This document shows, piece after piece, positions 1 through 11,107 of a stretch of 64,000 nt of DNA. Location of the stretch: NCBI GenBank assembly GCA_013397455.1, contig VYZB01000347.1:1-64000 (forward strand). Reading direction: 5' to 3'. The notes beneath the pieces are model-generated. The model ran no database searches, was not told the DNA's origin, and saw only the letters and a list, made by a program, of their open reading frames with translations. This DNA is from Crotophaga sulcirostris (taxonomy: Eukaryota; Chordata; Aves; Cuculiformes; Crotophagidae). The stretch's first letter is position 1. The number at the start of each line of letters is the position of its first letter. The translations under genes were made by a program, and so were the position numbers.

Positions 1-3000
1 GCAGACAAGCTGCTATCGTTTAACAGCTGTTGGCAAGGCTAAGGTGGCCTTGCTGAACTAGCTGAGTTCGATACTTCTCAAGCTCTGCACCAGTTATCTG
101 ATCCATGGCTACGTGACCTTTCTCAGCAAGCCATTCTTCCACAAAACTTAACCATTCATTATTTTCTAATGTAATTTAGTCCATGTTTGTCATTTATTAA
201 CAATTGGGAAGTTGTTGGATGGAAGTTGCAGGGTAACAAGTGCAGGAGGATAGCATCGTTTTCAGCAGTTACTTGTAGGCAGTGAATGTACTGTTCTAAT
301 TGATGAATCTGTCAGATTTATTTGAAGAAAGTAGATATCATCCTTTCCTACCTCGTTTTTCTTCGTAGGTTTGAAGGAGAGTGCATACTTCCCTGCTTCT
401 TAAATCTCACCTTTGAAAGACAAATGTCTCTAATTTTATCCCAGGCTACTTGTCTCCTCTGATCCATTTATTACAATTTGGGGGGTGGTTTTCTTAACAG
501 CAGCTAAAGGTTTATGCTGCTGATTGATCTGTCTCAAGAGGATCTTTAAGGATTCTTTCTAAAAAAAACGTATTAAGCCCTCTTTGCTTTCCGAGCATTA
601 TTTCAGTGTGTTTACAGCCAAGAAACACTTCATGTTCCCTTCCTTCCTCCATTAAAATGAAGTGACCTCTTTATTTGGCAAATGGCTCCTTTATCCAAAT
701 GCTCAAAAATGACTCCAAAAATACTAAAAGGAGTGAGACAATCTTGACTGAAGCTCACAGAAGTGGGTTTTTGTTCTTTACGCTGTATGATACTCTTGCA
801 CTAATTGTCTTCTTTAGGTAGCATCTGAAATTCTGTTTTGAAGAATATATTGTTTAAAGAGAAATAAATAATAAAATAAAGCCATTCAAGTGCCTTTAGC
901 ATGAAGATAAGGGCAAACCCATTCTTATTTCCTGATTGATTGGGAGATACAGAACTCAACTGTATTGTTAATCCAGTGTTGATTTATTACAGGTGAGCGT
1001 ATCATGACAAGGACATGGTACCTGATACAAATAGCTAAAATACCTAGCAGCCATGGTAGTGAACAGAAAGAAGATTTGCATAATGCTATCTCTGTGGACT
1101 ATTGTGCATAAGCTGGAAATTCCATCAGAGTCCTGAAAGTCACTGACTCATTTTGTTGCTTAAGTACAGTAAGAGAGTGATATTTCTTTGCTTCCTAGGA
1201 ACACTCTGAAATTCTGGAATACCAGTGAAGGAACAGTGCATTACATGAAAACACCTATAATGGGGAGGAGTTCAGGCTGACTTTATTTAACTCTGACTTT
1301 TTTCAAACCATAAGAAACAGCATATGGTGAAAATTTTTCTTGCCACATTTCCAGCACTCAAATTTGAACTAATTTCTTTTGTGAAACAGAAAGTTGAACA
1401 TTTTTCATGTACAGATTTTGCTTTTCTGTTCATGTTATTTGTATCAGGAGTCACTTCTAACTTACTTAGTGAAGAAAAAACTTGAATCCAGTAGTGGAAA
1501 TTCTCATTTTGTTTCAAAGGAGTAGGATTTGTATTTGGCTGAAGATAATTTTAGCTCTGCTTTACTCATGGCAGTCAGCTGATTTTCAGAAGCGGCCAGA
1601 GATTTTGTGCAATAGCCTCTTTGGTTTTATTCACTGTTCGCCATGTGCAAAGAAGATATGATTTGAACTTGCTTTTTGTTATCTCACTGGTTGAAGGAAT
1701 ATAAATTGGAGTGGCCCTAATGCTTGCATGTGTAGCACATACTATACTGGGGGTAGTGAGAAACTGACGAGATGCTGAGTATTTGTTTTATAATACTTTG
1801 TGTTTACTGAAGATAAGGAAGAAGTAGGGGGAATTTTATGAAATAAACTGCAGTTGATACAAGATGTCTTTTCTTGCTCTTTCTGACATCCTGGAAAAAT
1901 ACATACTAAGTGAGAAACAGACTTTCAGCCCTGTGGATGATCTTTGTGGAATTCCTACTGACCACGCTAAGATTTCATTCAAGTTGCTTGAAATAGGGCT
2001 GCATGGTATATTTTTATTCTGTTTTAAGCTTGTTCTCTGTTCATGGTGTTGATTGTGCAGTTGAAAGTACTCAACTTCCATCCTTTGCCCCTTGCACACT
2101 GCTTCCCTTTTTGGAGTCACAGAAAGAGTGATTTTTTTGGGCAGCTAGAATCAATATGACCAGTAGTAAAACAGTTTCTTCTTGTAAGCTACAATGGCTT
2201 TTAACCTGTCCTAACAGACAAAAGTTCCCCTGGTCCTTGTTCCCTTCATGGAGGACGGAATTAAATTTTGATAATTTCCTTTTTGTTTTCTTTCTGTTCC
2301 TTTGTTGCTTAAGGCATCTGAAGCATCTTAAAGCTTGACTTAAAATTGGATCAGATATTCCTTTGGCTATTTTGAGTTTAGGGATTATATCTAGGTAAAC
2401 TATAACTAATGATCAAGTAAGGGAAAGAACCCCATCTGTTACTGAAATGAATAGCTGTCATTGAACTATAAGAATGTGAGGGAACTGTGAGAATGCAGAC
2501 ATACAAAATTATCTCGGAGTCAGAAAATGACTAAATGAGAAGTAGGTTGGGAAGGGTGTTAACATGAGATTTGTGAGAGAATAATTTACTCCACGGTTTC
2601 TGAGATACTGGGACTTGAGCATGAGGAATGGAGAATGACTAATATGTTAAGAATTGAAGATGTGCTTTTGGGAAGCTATAGCAGCAAGAAACCTGAAAAA
2701 TCTGTGCTGACTGCATAAATGCAATGGGAACCTATACAACTGTGAAAATGCAGGCACGAAATAGCATTTAATTTGGAAAGAGTAATTCACTTAATGCGTT
2801 AGTCAACAAAGAGCAAGACTTGCAGAATGGAAAGATGATGGAAAGGTTGAATATTTCCTCTTATGTTACACCTCTTAGAGAAATCTGTATATCTATCTCT
2901 TGGCAGAACAATGTGTTAGATGCCGAAGTGTTCAAATAGTGCTATTTAAATGAGCAGAAGGAATGTATTTGCAACAGCAGAAACGGTAAACTTTCGAACA

Positions 3001-3385
3001 GGTAACACTAAAGCCTTCATAACACTGGAGAATAATCTACTGAGATGAAGAAGATAATAAGTATCCCTGTAACTTGGCACATTTAAAACCCATGGTGGAA
3101 TACTTGGTTAAAAATGAGATAGAAATAAGTCCTAGGCTGATACAGAGCAAGCGAATATGTCCTGTGAAGTCTTGGCTTTGCAGATGTAGTGTGTATGTTG
3201 GAAGAATGACTTGAAAGCTGCATTTGATGAATAACTTACATAGGTGACTTACAGTTTAGCTGTTAAAATAAATCTGAGTATTAGTCTGTTCTTTTTGCAC
3301 AATAGCACTTTCGCAATGAAGTCTACTACTAATAGCTTTTTCATGAACTGCAACAGTTGCATACCTTACTTTCTGACTATTGCAG
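1..3385 (+). other. QRFPR: QRFPR upstream intron (partial)
   Basis: The first recognisable QRFPR exon starts at 3386 after a TTGCAG acceptor and enters in phase 1, so coding sequence must exist upstream. I looked for the TM1-TM2 exon (motif SLALSDLL and the ECL1 sequence ending WLGG) and did not find it. This stretch is therefore read as intron. It is AT-rich with no recognisable CR1. About 2,400-3,240 is purine-biased on the + strand. Confidence 0.75.
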
Positions 3386-3544
3386 GTGCTTTCGCTTGCA
3401 AGATGGTACCATTTGTTCAATCCACTGCTATTGTAACGGAGATTCTTACAATGACCTGCATTGCTGTGGAAAGACACCAGGGAATTGTGCATCCGCTAAA
3501 AATGAAATGGCAATACACCAATAAAAGAGCTTTCACGATACTTG
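3386..3544 (+). CDS. QRFPR: QRFPR exon: TM3 and second intracellular loop
   Basis: This 159-bp exon has acceptor TTGCAG and donor G|GTAAGA, and both ends are in phase 1. It begins in the codon for the glycine before AFACKMVPF, covers TM3 (VQSTAIVTEILTMTCIAV) and the ERH motif, and ends in the second intracellular loop after RAFTIL. The open frame happens to run on through the intron to a stop at 3696. That extension has no receptor similarity. Confidence 0.95.
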
Positions 3545-6500
3545 GTAAGATTTTAGACATCTCTGGTAATCATGTGCATAAAGAAATAATCTTCAGTGTG
3601 GCTGTTGTAGATGACATGACTGAACAAAAGGCACTGGTAATAACCAGTGATTCAGAGGCAGAGTTAATGATAAGTCTGGTAACTTTTATAAAATAGCTTA
3701 AGGATAGTGCATGTATGTATAATAATTACTAGCTAAAACCCTGACAGTAAACTTAAGAGTCTGAAGTGAAAGATTTACTTAGCCAAGACTATGGTAAATC
3801 TTAGGCAACCTTTTCTTTCTTTTTTTTTTTTTTTTCTTAAGGAAGGTTCAAAATGTACAAGCACTGCTAAAGTAATGTCATAGCTGAAAATAGCCCTTCC
3901 ATTATAACACAGAGGACATATATAATGCTGATCATGCATATTAAGTCACCTTTACACTTGAAATAAATGAATCTAGTTTGAGGGAAAAAAAACTGAAAAC
4001 AAAAGAGCGTGCTGTTATTCATGTGAATGTTGACTGATGTATGCCTAGTATAGAAAGCTTTGTTCTTTATTTAAATTGTCTACTCTGCCTGACTTTTTAA
4101 AGATGAAGCTTTAAATGGTTCATACCAAATCTTAGGCTACTCATTGTACAGAGTATTAAAAAATGTATTTGTTTACAGGCATAGTCTGGTTGCTGGCAGT
4201 TATTGTTGGGTCACCTATGTGTCATGTGCAACGGCTTGAGGTATGTTAGGTGGCATGGGAATTTACATTTTAAACATGGTCCTTGCTGGATCTTTTTGTA
4301 CTTTTAGCACTGAAATTGAATAAACTCCTGAGAAATAAGAATGGGATAAGAGAAGTGGAGCTCTTTTCTGTGTGCCAGCATGAGAAAGGCTAAGGATTAG
4401 GACTTGCATGCACTGCAAGAAGGAGTACCAGCAGGGACTAGTCATGCCTACCCTCCTCAATTATGTCAAGGAGCAGTAATTATACCTATGACTTCCACTG
4501 TGGCTTCCTTTTGGTTTATAGGTGCACTGGCACACAGCAATATAGTGCTTAGGCTACTGTTTCAGCATGACATAGTGTTCCCCGAGATCTGGAAGAATTT
4601 TGCCTAGTTTAAAATTTAAGTAGCTGCCCATTATAGTTTTAAGGAGTTACTGTACAATTTGGGAGGAAAAAAATGGCTTGTCAGAATCTGCTGCTTGTGA
4701 ATCTGAATGTGTGCAGATTTTTTTTAAAGTGACTAATATGCGAGGTTTCTATACACCCATCTTTACTTGTAAAAATACATAGCTCAGGCCGCTTTTGAGG
4801 AGGAGTGCAACTCAGAGCATCTCTTGACCTTCTTTGTCAACCCAGATCAACCCAATATTTGATGTGGGAAAGTGCATGGAAGAATTTTGTCACTTTGAAA
4901 AGCCTGTCTGTTGAATTTTGATTGTTGTATTAAGAGCAAGGAATATTTGAAGGCGCTTGGTTTTTACACTTGGGGTTAAACCCTGTAGTGACTCATCTCC
5001 TTTACACTTGTTACAGGTGAAATATGACTTTCTTTATGAAAAAGTGTATGTTTGTTGCTTGGAAGAATGGGCCAGTCCGATTTATCAGAAGATATATACG
5101 ACCTTTATTCTTGTTATACTCTTCCTTCTTCCACTGATTTTGATGCTATTTTTATACACTAAAATCGGCTATGAACTCTGGATTAAGAAACGAGTGGGAG
5201 ATGCTTCAGTTCTTCAAACCATTCATGGGAGTGAAATGTCTAAAATATCAAGGTTTGTAAAGTAAAATACAGTTGGAACTTTGATTTCTAGAAAAGTTTT
5301 GTTTTCCCTTACAGTTCTTGAAAACCAGTGCGGGGAAAAAAAAGAAATATCTGTTTTTCCTCATTCCTTGGGAAGTCCACAAGCATAGGCCACATTTTTA
5401 AGGCTAGCTAGTTATTTAGCATTTAGATACCCAATTTAACGCAACTTAAACAGATTATTTTCTTCAGTGTTTAGCATAGCCACACCTTGGAAGTTGAGCC
5501 CTATCAATAAATCTCATTTTATATATTGTGAAGTGCTTATTTTTAAAAGATGGAATCCATGAGTTAGAAGATGACTTGGGGAAAATACTGCTACATCATT
5601 TCCAAATCTTCTTTGGCAACTTCTTTATATAATTTTGAGACTATGAACAGTGCTTTATGATCCTATCATAAGTTAAATTGGCATATGGGGAAAAAATCAG
5701 AATTAATTTAAAACTACTTTGGTGCAGTTTAACTTGACGTGGCTTCTAAAGAGTTTTGAGTGTTCTCAGATGTGTTTGTGTGAGATTATCTAGATGGTAA
5801 TGTTCTATCTGAAAAATTATGAAAATTAGTAATTATCAACTTTGCTGTTTAGCACTAAATATGTGTTACCCGTTTTTATAGCCTCATGGTTTTTACTGTC
5901 ATTTGGCCTCATGTCCCAGAAACCTCTAACAGTTCTGCTCAGTATCACCTTAAGTATGGACTGTAAGGAGGACCCTTGTAAATCAGAACTGAAAGAGTAC
6001 AATCTCACAGGAATTAAGGTGACATGCAATCTTTAGGCTACTCCTCATCTTATTTTCACACAATGAAGAGAAGATCCTGTAACTGCTACTGGTGAAGTGC
6101 TGCTGCTATAGCTCAAATGAGAGTTCCACCTTGGGATCTATATTATATGAATTATATATCGATTTGGGGATGATGATAAATTCACATATACCTTGGGTTT
6201 GTGAGATACTACAGTGTAGACAGGGAGTGTGCTTCTTGCTCGTATTCCAGCACTTCATATACTGGCAGCTGTAGTTTCACTTACTCTGTTAAATTCTCTG
6301 TGTAATCAGGTGCTGCAGATATGGTCAGTGCTTGTGCATCTACTAAAGAACTCTTTTTTTTTTTTTTTTTTTTTTGAGCTATTAATGAGATTTAATGTGG
6401 GTTTTTGCCCTGCATCTCTTACTGTTGGAATTACATCTGCTTGAATAGAATGAAGATGCCTTGCCAAGATACGCTAAAGTCATTGCTTGTTGCAGCTACA

Positions 6501-9199
6501 CAGTACATGGCTTTCCCCAAAGAGAGAAATAAAAGGTGTTAATTGATGTACTATGTTTTTGATGCTGCATTTTTTTGTTTCAAAGGGAATTGTGTACTTC
6601 TGGCCATTCTTTCAGGGTTTTATTTGCATCTGCAGCCATCAGAACACATTTACAGATCTAACTTGAAGAGACACATCTACCTACCAATATTCAGTATGGA
6701 ATGTCTTGATGCAATTTCAGGAAGAAGAAGCGAGCAATTGTTATGATGGTGACAGTGGTGTTTCTCTTTGCAGTCTGTTGGGCCCCTTTCCACGTGATTC
6801 ACATGATGATAGAATACAGTAAGTGTCTACCATGTGTTACACAATTAAGCCTTTCTTAGTTTGTTTTTTTTGGTAATGGCACTATAGATTGTGAAAAGCT
6901 AGTGCTGCTATAGCATTCAGCTATAGAATACCTTCTGCTAGCAAATCTAAATGTTGTGCTTATAAATGCCGGATCACTGTCTTGAGATAGAGACACATAG
7001 CCAACAACAGATGATTTAGTCTGAGGACTGTAAGCAATTGACAGATCTACAGTGCTAATAGAAAATGAGCATGTTTCAGAGAACCTCTTGTCACAGGTAG
7101 TGTGTGGGAGATAACCAATATCTGAGATACGCTTTTGTGCCAGCCAGATCGTTTTATTTACATAGTAGGGAAAGGATTATAATCTTTGTGTCTTGCTGTG
7201 AACCCTACTGAACTTTGTTGCAGGATGGGTGGGAGGAAACCCAAACTCTCTACCTTTAGAATGTAAGCTCTTTAGAAAGGAGATTGTAATTTCTTCTCAA
7301 TTTGTACAGCACATAGTTCAGTCCTGAAAAGGAGGTTTGCTAGACTTTACAACACTTAAGAAAAAGCAAGACTTAACTATTAAGATGGTGAGGATATCTC
7401 TGTAGATTCTTGTTCTTTTTATTTAGATGATGGGTTGGTGTTAGTGTTGGGTTATAGGTTGGACTTGATGATCTCAGAGGTCCTTTCCAACCTTGTGATA
7501 CTGTGATACTGTGATGTCTGTCATGCTATCTGTATTTGCTGAAGGGTTAAAAGTACCTGACTGGAAGGCAAAAGTTATCTGCAACTATAAAACGTCTTGA
7601 ACAAGTAACTTCTTATTTCAAATTTAATTTTAATTCAATACGTGAAGACTTCTTTTTGCATCCACTTAACTTGTCATACTGCTCTGAGTTAAACTGCTGT
7701 GAAATATTTATCCCTTGCCCTGGTTTTAATGAGGTAGACATGTTGGAAATATAAATGCTGGACATCATAGTGATAATACCCAATAAATCCAGTGTAACTT
7801 ATTGAGTATTCTGGACTGGATACTAGCTTGGAAACACCCTAAATGCTTGTTATCTTTGCTTCTTGCTATTTACCCTCTTCTCTGGGGTCTTGCAGTGTTC
7901 ACCTCCCATCTCCTGCATGGATTGGGATGGCACGTGGGACTATGCAGCAGGCTGTGTGTAGGAACAAGAGCTGTTGTACTGTTTGCCAAAGGCAGCAGCT
8001 GTTTCTTTGTCTTCTATCACAGATAAGATTGTAGCAGGTAAATCAGTAGTCCTGCAGCCAGTCATGAAAACCAAATGGCATTTATACCTGGCCAGAATCA
8101 GAAGTGCAGAAGCTATAACTATTAAAATTGTGTTGTGCCATGTTAAGGTTACCCATAACGCTCCATGAACTGTTTGCTCTCTTTTTGTTGCTAATTTCAG
8201 GAATTATTTCAGGTACTACAAGGACTTTATTTTACTTGTCATGTAAACATTTTTAGTACTTATCCAAAGTTTGGTCGCTAAGTATTTGAATACAAGGTAT
8301 TCGATCCTCTGTGATCTCAATGATTCAAGAGTGAGAGATGTGACCAAGAGGATGCATTTTAACCTCCATGAGCTTCTCTTTGTCATCACAGAGAAGGAAG
8401 TCGAGTATGGTCAGTGAGAGCATGGGGATTAGTGTTAAAGTACTTACACATTTGATATAGACATGAAATGCAGAGCCAGAACAACAACTTGAATAAACAA
8501 GGTCTGTACTTAGCAGACTGGAAGCTTTCTGTTGCTTAGCCAGGGGGCAACTTATTTTGGCTCATGAATTACCTCTTTTGAATGACTCTGTCCTTAATTT
8601 ACATATACAGGGCTATGTGGTAGATATTTGTCTTTCCTTGATGGTGAAACCCTGTTCCTAATATTAAGAATGTCCAACAAGGTCTTCTGTTGATTTTAAA
8701 CTAAAGCTTCTAGTGCCAGACTGGATATAAATAGGCTAAGTAGTAGGCATTCATACCATTCTGAGCTGAGAGCATAATTCCTCTTTCCCTTCCAGGTAAT
8801 TTTGAAAAGGAGTATGATGATGTGACAGTCAAAATGATCTTTGCAATTGTCCAGATTATAGGATTCTTCAATTCTATTTGCAACCCCATTGTGTATGCTT
8901 TCATGAATGAAAACTTCAAGAAAAATTTTTTGTCTGCCATCTGCTTCTGCATTGTCAGAGAAAATGCATCCCCAGCCGGGCAACTTGGGAACTCGGGGAT
9001 TACTATGAGGCGGCAAAAGGCAAGTGTTTCTCAAAGAGATCCCATTAACTCAGACGAAGCCAGGAGGGAGGCTTTCAGTGATGGCAACATTGAAGTCAAG
9101 TTCTGTGATCAACCAGCTTCGAAAAGGAATTTGAAAAGGCACCTTGCCTTATTCAGCTCTGAGCTTACTGTGCATTCTGCATTAGGAAATGGACAGTAG
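3386..9199 (+). CDS. QRFPR: Pyroglutamylated RFamide peptide receptor (GPR103), 3' five exons, partial gene
   Basis: This is a class A G-protein-coupled receptor of the plasma membrane. In vertebrates it binds the hypothalamic RFamide peptide QRFP (26RFa/43RFa) and signals through Gq and Gi/o, acting on feeding and energy balance. The coding join is 3386-3544, 4179-4240, 5017-5252, 6721-6818 and 8796-9199. All junctions are AG/GT and the phases are 1, 1, 0, 2, 1, giving about 319 residues plus stop. Human QRFPR is 431 residues, so about 112 N-terminal residues are missing upstream. Visible hallmarks are the TM3 cysteine (ACKMVP), ERH in place of DRY at 3469-3477, the ECL2 cysteines (VCCLEEW), TM6 CWAPFH at 6776-6793, TM7 NPIVY at 8882-8896, and a tail with cysteines after helix 8 (AICFCIV). 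The peptide matches human QRFPR closely from memory throughout. No frameshift or stop interrupts it, so the gene looks functional. Confidence 0.95.
3820..3835. repeat. Poly(T) tract
   Basis: A run of 16 T preceded by a TTTTCTTTC pyrimidine stretch in the QRFPR intron after the TM3 exon. Confidence 0.85.
4179..4240 (+). CDS. QRFPR: QRFPR exon: TM4
   Basis: This short 62-bp exon lies between acceptor TTTACAG and donor GAG|GTATGT and enters in phase 1 and leaves in phase 0. It encodes TM4, IVWLLAVIVGSP, then MCHVQRLE. Human QRFPR has MWHVQQLE here, so a tryptophan is replaced by cysteine (TGT for TGG). Confidence 0.93.
5017..5252 (+). CDS. QRFPR: QRFPR exon: ECL2, TM5 and third intracellular loop
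   Basis: This 236-bp exon has acceptor TTACAG and a weak donor AG|GTTTGT, and ends in phase 2. It encodes the second extracellular loop with its paired cysteines (VCCLEEW), TM5 (TFILVILFLLPLILMLFLY), the sequence KIGYELWIKKRVGDAS and the third intracellular loop up to SKIS. The basic RKKKRA segment that follows is completed by the next exon. Confidence 0.95.
6354..6375. repeat. Poly(T) tract, 22 bp
   Basis: An uninterrupted run of 22 T in the QRFPR intron before the TM6 exon. No adjacent retroelement is recognised. Confidence 0.9.
6721..6818 (+). CDS. QRFPR: QRFPR exon: TM6
   Basis: This 98-bp exon lies between acceptor TTTCAG and donor ACA|GTAAGT and enters in phase 2 and leaves in phase 1. 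It encodes KKKRAIVMM, then TM6 with the CWAPFH signature and the start of ECL3 (MMIEY). It matches human QRFPR with conservative changes only. Confidence 0.95.
7424..7516 (+). mobile_element. CR1 LINE 3' end fragment (QRFPR intron)
   Basis: The block GGTTGGACTTGATGATCTCA, then GAGGTCCTTTCCAACCTTG, is the conserved CR1 3' end. It is followed by tandem GTGATACT units instead of the commoner GATTCTAT tail. It is in + orientation inside the last QRFPR intron. The inner element at 52,353 belongs to the same subfamily. Confidence 0.85.
8796..9199 (+). CDS. QRFPR: QRFPR last coding exon: TM7 and C-terminal tail
   Basis: This 404-bp exon has acceptor CTTTCCCTTCCAG. It encodes ECL3 (NFEKEYDDVTVK), TM7 with NPIVYAFMNENFKKN, a helix-8 region with cysteines that could be palmitoylated, and a cytoplasmic tail. 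The tail keeps the conserved blocks GNSGITM, EAFSDGNIEVK and LKRHLALF and ends ALGNGQ before TAG at 9197-9199. The tail is the least conserved part compared with human. Confidence 0.96.
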
Positions 9200-10524
9200 C
9201 ATCACAAAGGTTTTGAGAATGGAAAAAGCATTCTCTTTATCTGAAAACTTTGAATAAGCCATTTCAAATAGTTTTCTACTTTGCATGCTGAAATGAGGGG
9301 GAAATATTTTATGGATTATTATAATGTTGGGATAATGGTTGAGAAAATGTAATGTATTTTATAAGGATGAAGAGTAAAACTTTTGGAAACAATATTACTG
9401 TATGATTTCCAGGAAAAAAAAGTGCACAGCATTTTTCTTCCTAAGCTGATTTAGGGCTCGTTTGCCCTCTGCTTTCAGTAAACCAAACAATTACTTGCTG
9501 TGTTTATTCTGTGTCCGGATGCTGGCACGCTGCTGGACTATATACAGCTGAATGGCAGAAGACAGGAACTATGTCGAGTGCACACTTTTTTTGGACAACT
9601 TTTAAATCTGACATGGGTCTAACATTGCAAGGTCTGCTCTCTGCGGCTGTGAGGACAGAAAAAATGCAGACTGAGATGCAATTCTGTTTTGGAAAAAAAA
9701 GTATGTGAAAGAGCCATCAGGGATTTAACTTTGAAAAGATTAAGATCTAATCACTGCATGCATGTTCAGATTTTGTTAAAAGGAAGCATATTAGAAATTA
9801 ATAATTAATGCATAATTAATGTGCTGTTTTTACAGGTTAATTCTTGGGTACAAATTTAAGTGCCATTGTGCTGCCCTGTAAACTACATTGTTCTGCTGAA
9901 AAATGTAGAGGTTGAAAAAGTGCTGTATAAGAGTGTCCAGATGCCGGAGGTATGGTCTGTAGAATAAGCAATGAGTTTAACTTGGTCACGCTTGGATTGA
10001 AAGTGTGGTGTTGCCACTTTCTGGAGAGATGCAAAGGCCCGATCCAGAGCCTGTTGGGACTGCACAGAAGACTTTAAATTGAATATCATGGTCTTTTGAC
10101 CAGACACTTCTCTGAAGGCACACACTAATTTTAATTTTAATTTTAATCTTCAAAGTGGATTAATTACTAAGAACAGGACCAGTGTTCTATTATTTTTAGG
10201 CTTCACAGTAAATTAGGGGATTGAAATGGATACAAATTCTAAACATTTTGCTCTCAGGGGGTCAAACTGAAGAACTGTGAAAGGATGCTTACAAATGTGG
10301 GACTAGGGAAAAACTGTGATCTAGAATGGTCCACTGTGATCTGATCCCACAATGGGGCTTTGAAATACATAATTTGCAGCTCCAGCTGAGGTCAGTGTGG
10401 ATCATTTAATAGCCTGTGAAGTGTTGGTGCTCTCTTCTGTCATCCCTTGCCTGACTTAAGGGACCTTGGTGCTCCCTTGGCAGGAAGTGTTAAGATTCTT
10501 TTACATTGCTACTGTTCACTTCCT
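9200..10524 (+). other. QRFPR: QRFPR 3' UTR and downstream flank
   Basis: This is AT-rich sequence directly after the QRFPR stop and presumably includes the 3' UTR. I did not find a clear canonical AATAAA signal close to the stop, so the transcript end is unplaced. It holds an AT-rich near-palindrome around ATGCAT at about 9,798-9,825 and a short TTTTAA repeat at 10,125-10,147. Confidence 0.4.
10125..10147. repeat. (TTTTAA)n simple repeat
   Basis: Four tandem near-perfect copies of a TTTTAA unit lie downstream of QRFPR. Confidence 0.8.
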
Positions 10525-11107
10525 TGTGCTGGTTTTGGCTGGGAGAGAGTAAATTTTTTTTTTCATAGTAGCTAGTATGGGGCTGCGTTTTCTATTTGTG
10601 CTGGAAACAATGTTGGTAATACAGGGATGTTTCAGTTACTGCTGAGCAGTGCTTGCACAGAGTCAAGGCTTTTTCTCCCTCTCACCCCACCACACGTGCA
10701 GGTGGGTCGGGACTGCACAAGATGCTGGGAGGGGGTATAGCTGGGGTAGCTGACCCCAGCTGACCCAAGGGATATTCCATGCTATATGGTATCACACTCA
10801 GCCTATAGAGCTGGGGGAACAAGGAGGAGGCAGGGTAGGTTTAGTGTGGTGGTTTGTCTTCCAAAGTAATCATTACACGTGACATAGCCACGCTTTCCTG
10901 GACATGTCTGAACACCTGCCAACCCATGGGAAGCAGTGAATTAATTCCTTGGTTTACTTTGCATGGCTTTTGCTTTACCTATTAAACTGTCTTTATCTCA
11001 ATCCACGAGTTTTCTCATTTTTACTTTTCTGATTCTCTCCCCCATCCCACCGGGGGGAGCGAGAAAGTGACTGGTGCTTAGTTGCTGGCTAGAGTTAAAC
11101 CATGTCA
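10525..11107 (+). mobile_element. Solo LTR of an avian endogenous retrovirus (ERVL-like)
   Basis: About 583 bp beginning TGTGCTGG and ending CATGTCA, so it has the TG...CA ends of an LTR. Internal blocks match an LTR I recognise from many bird genomes: CTGACCCAAGGGATATTCCA, a TATA-like CCTATAGAGCTGGGG stretch, TACCTATTAAACTGTC (possible poly(A) signal ATTAAA near 10,980) and a C-rich/G-rich stretch near 11,036-11,058. No gag, pol or env remnants lie on either side, so recombination has left a solo LTR. The flanking bases do not form an obvious target-site duplication, which suggests age or uncertain ends. The family assignment is from memory. Confidence 0.75.

Noticed and set aside
1864..2052. 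Frame containing FLALSDIL, similar to the QRFPR TM2 motif SLALSDLL
   Set aside because: Only five residues (LALSD) are shared. The residues before and after do not match TM2 or ECL1, and no phase-1 donor follows at the expected place.
7491..7516. Tandem GTGATACT units as a stand-alone microsatellite
   Set aside because: They are the 3' tail of the CR1 element at 7,424-7,516.
10525..11107. Full endogenous retrovirus
   Set aside because: Only one LTR is present and no gag, pol or env remnants were seen on either side.
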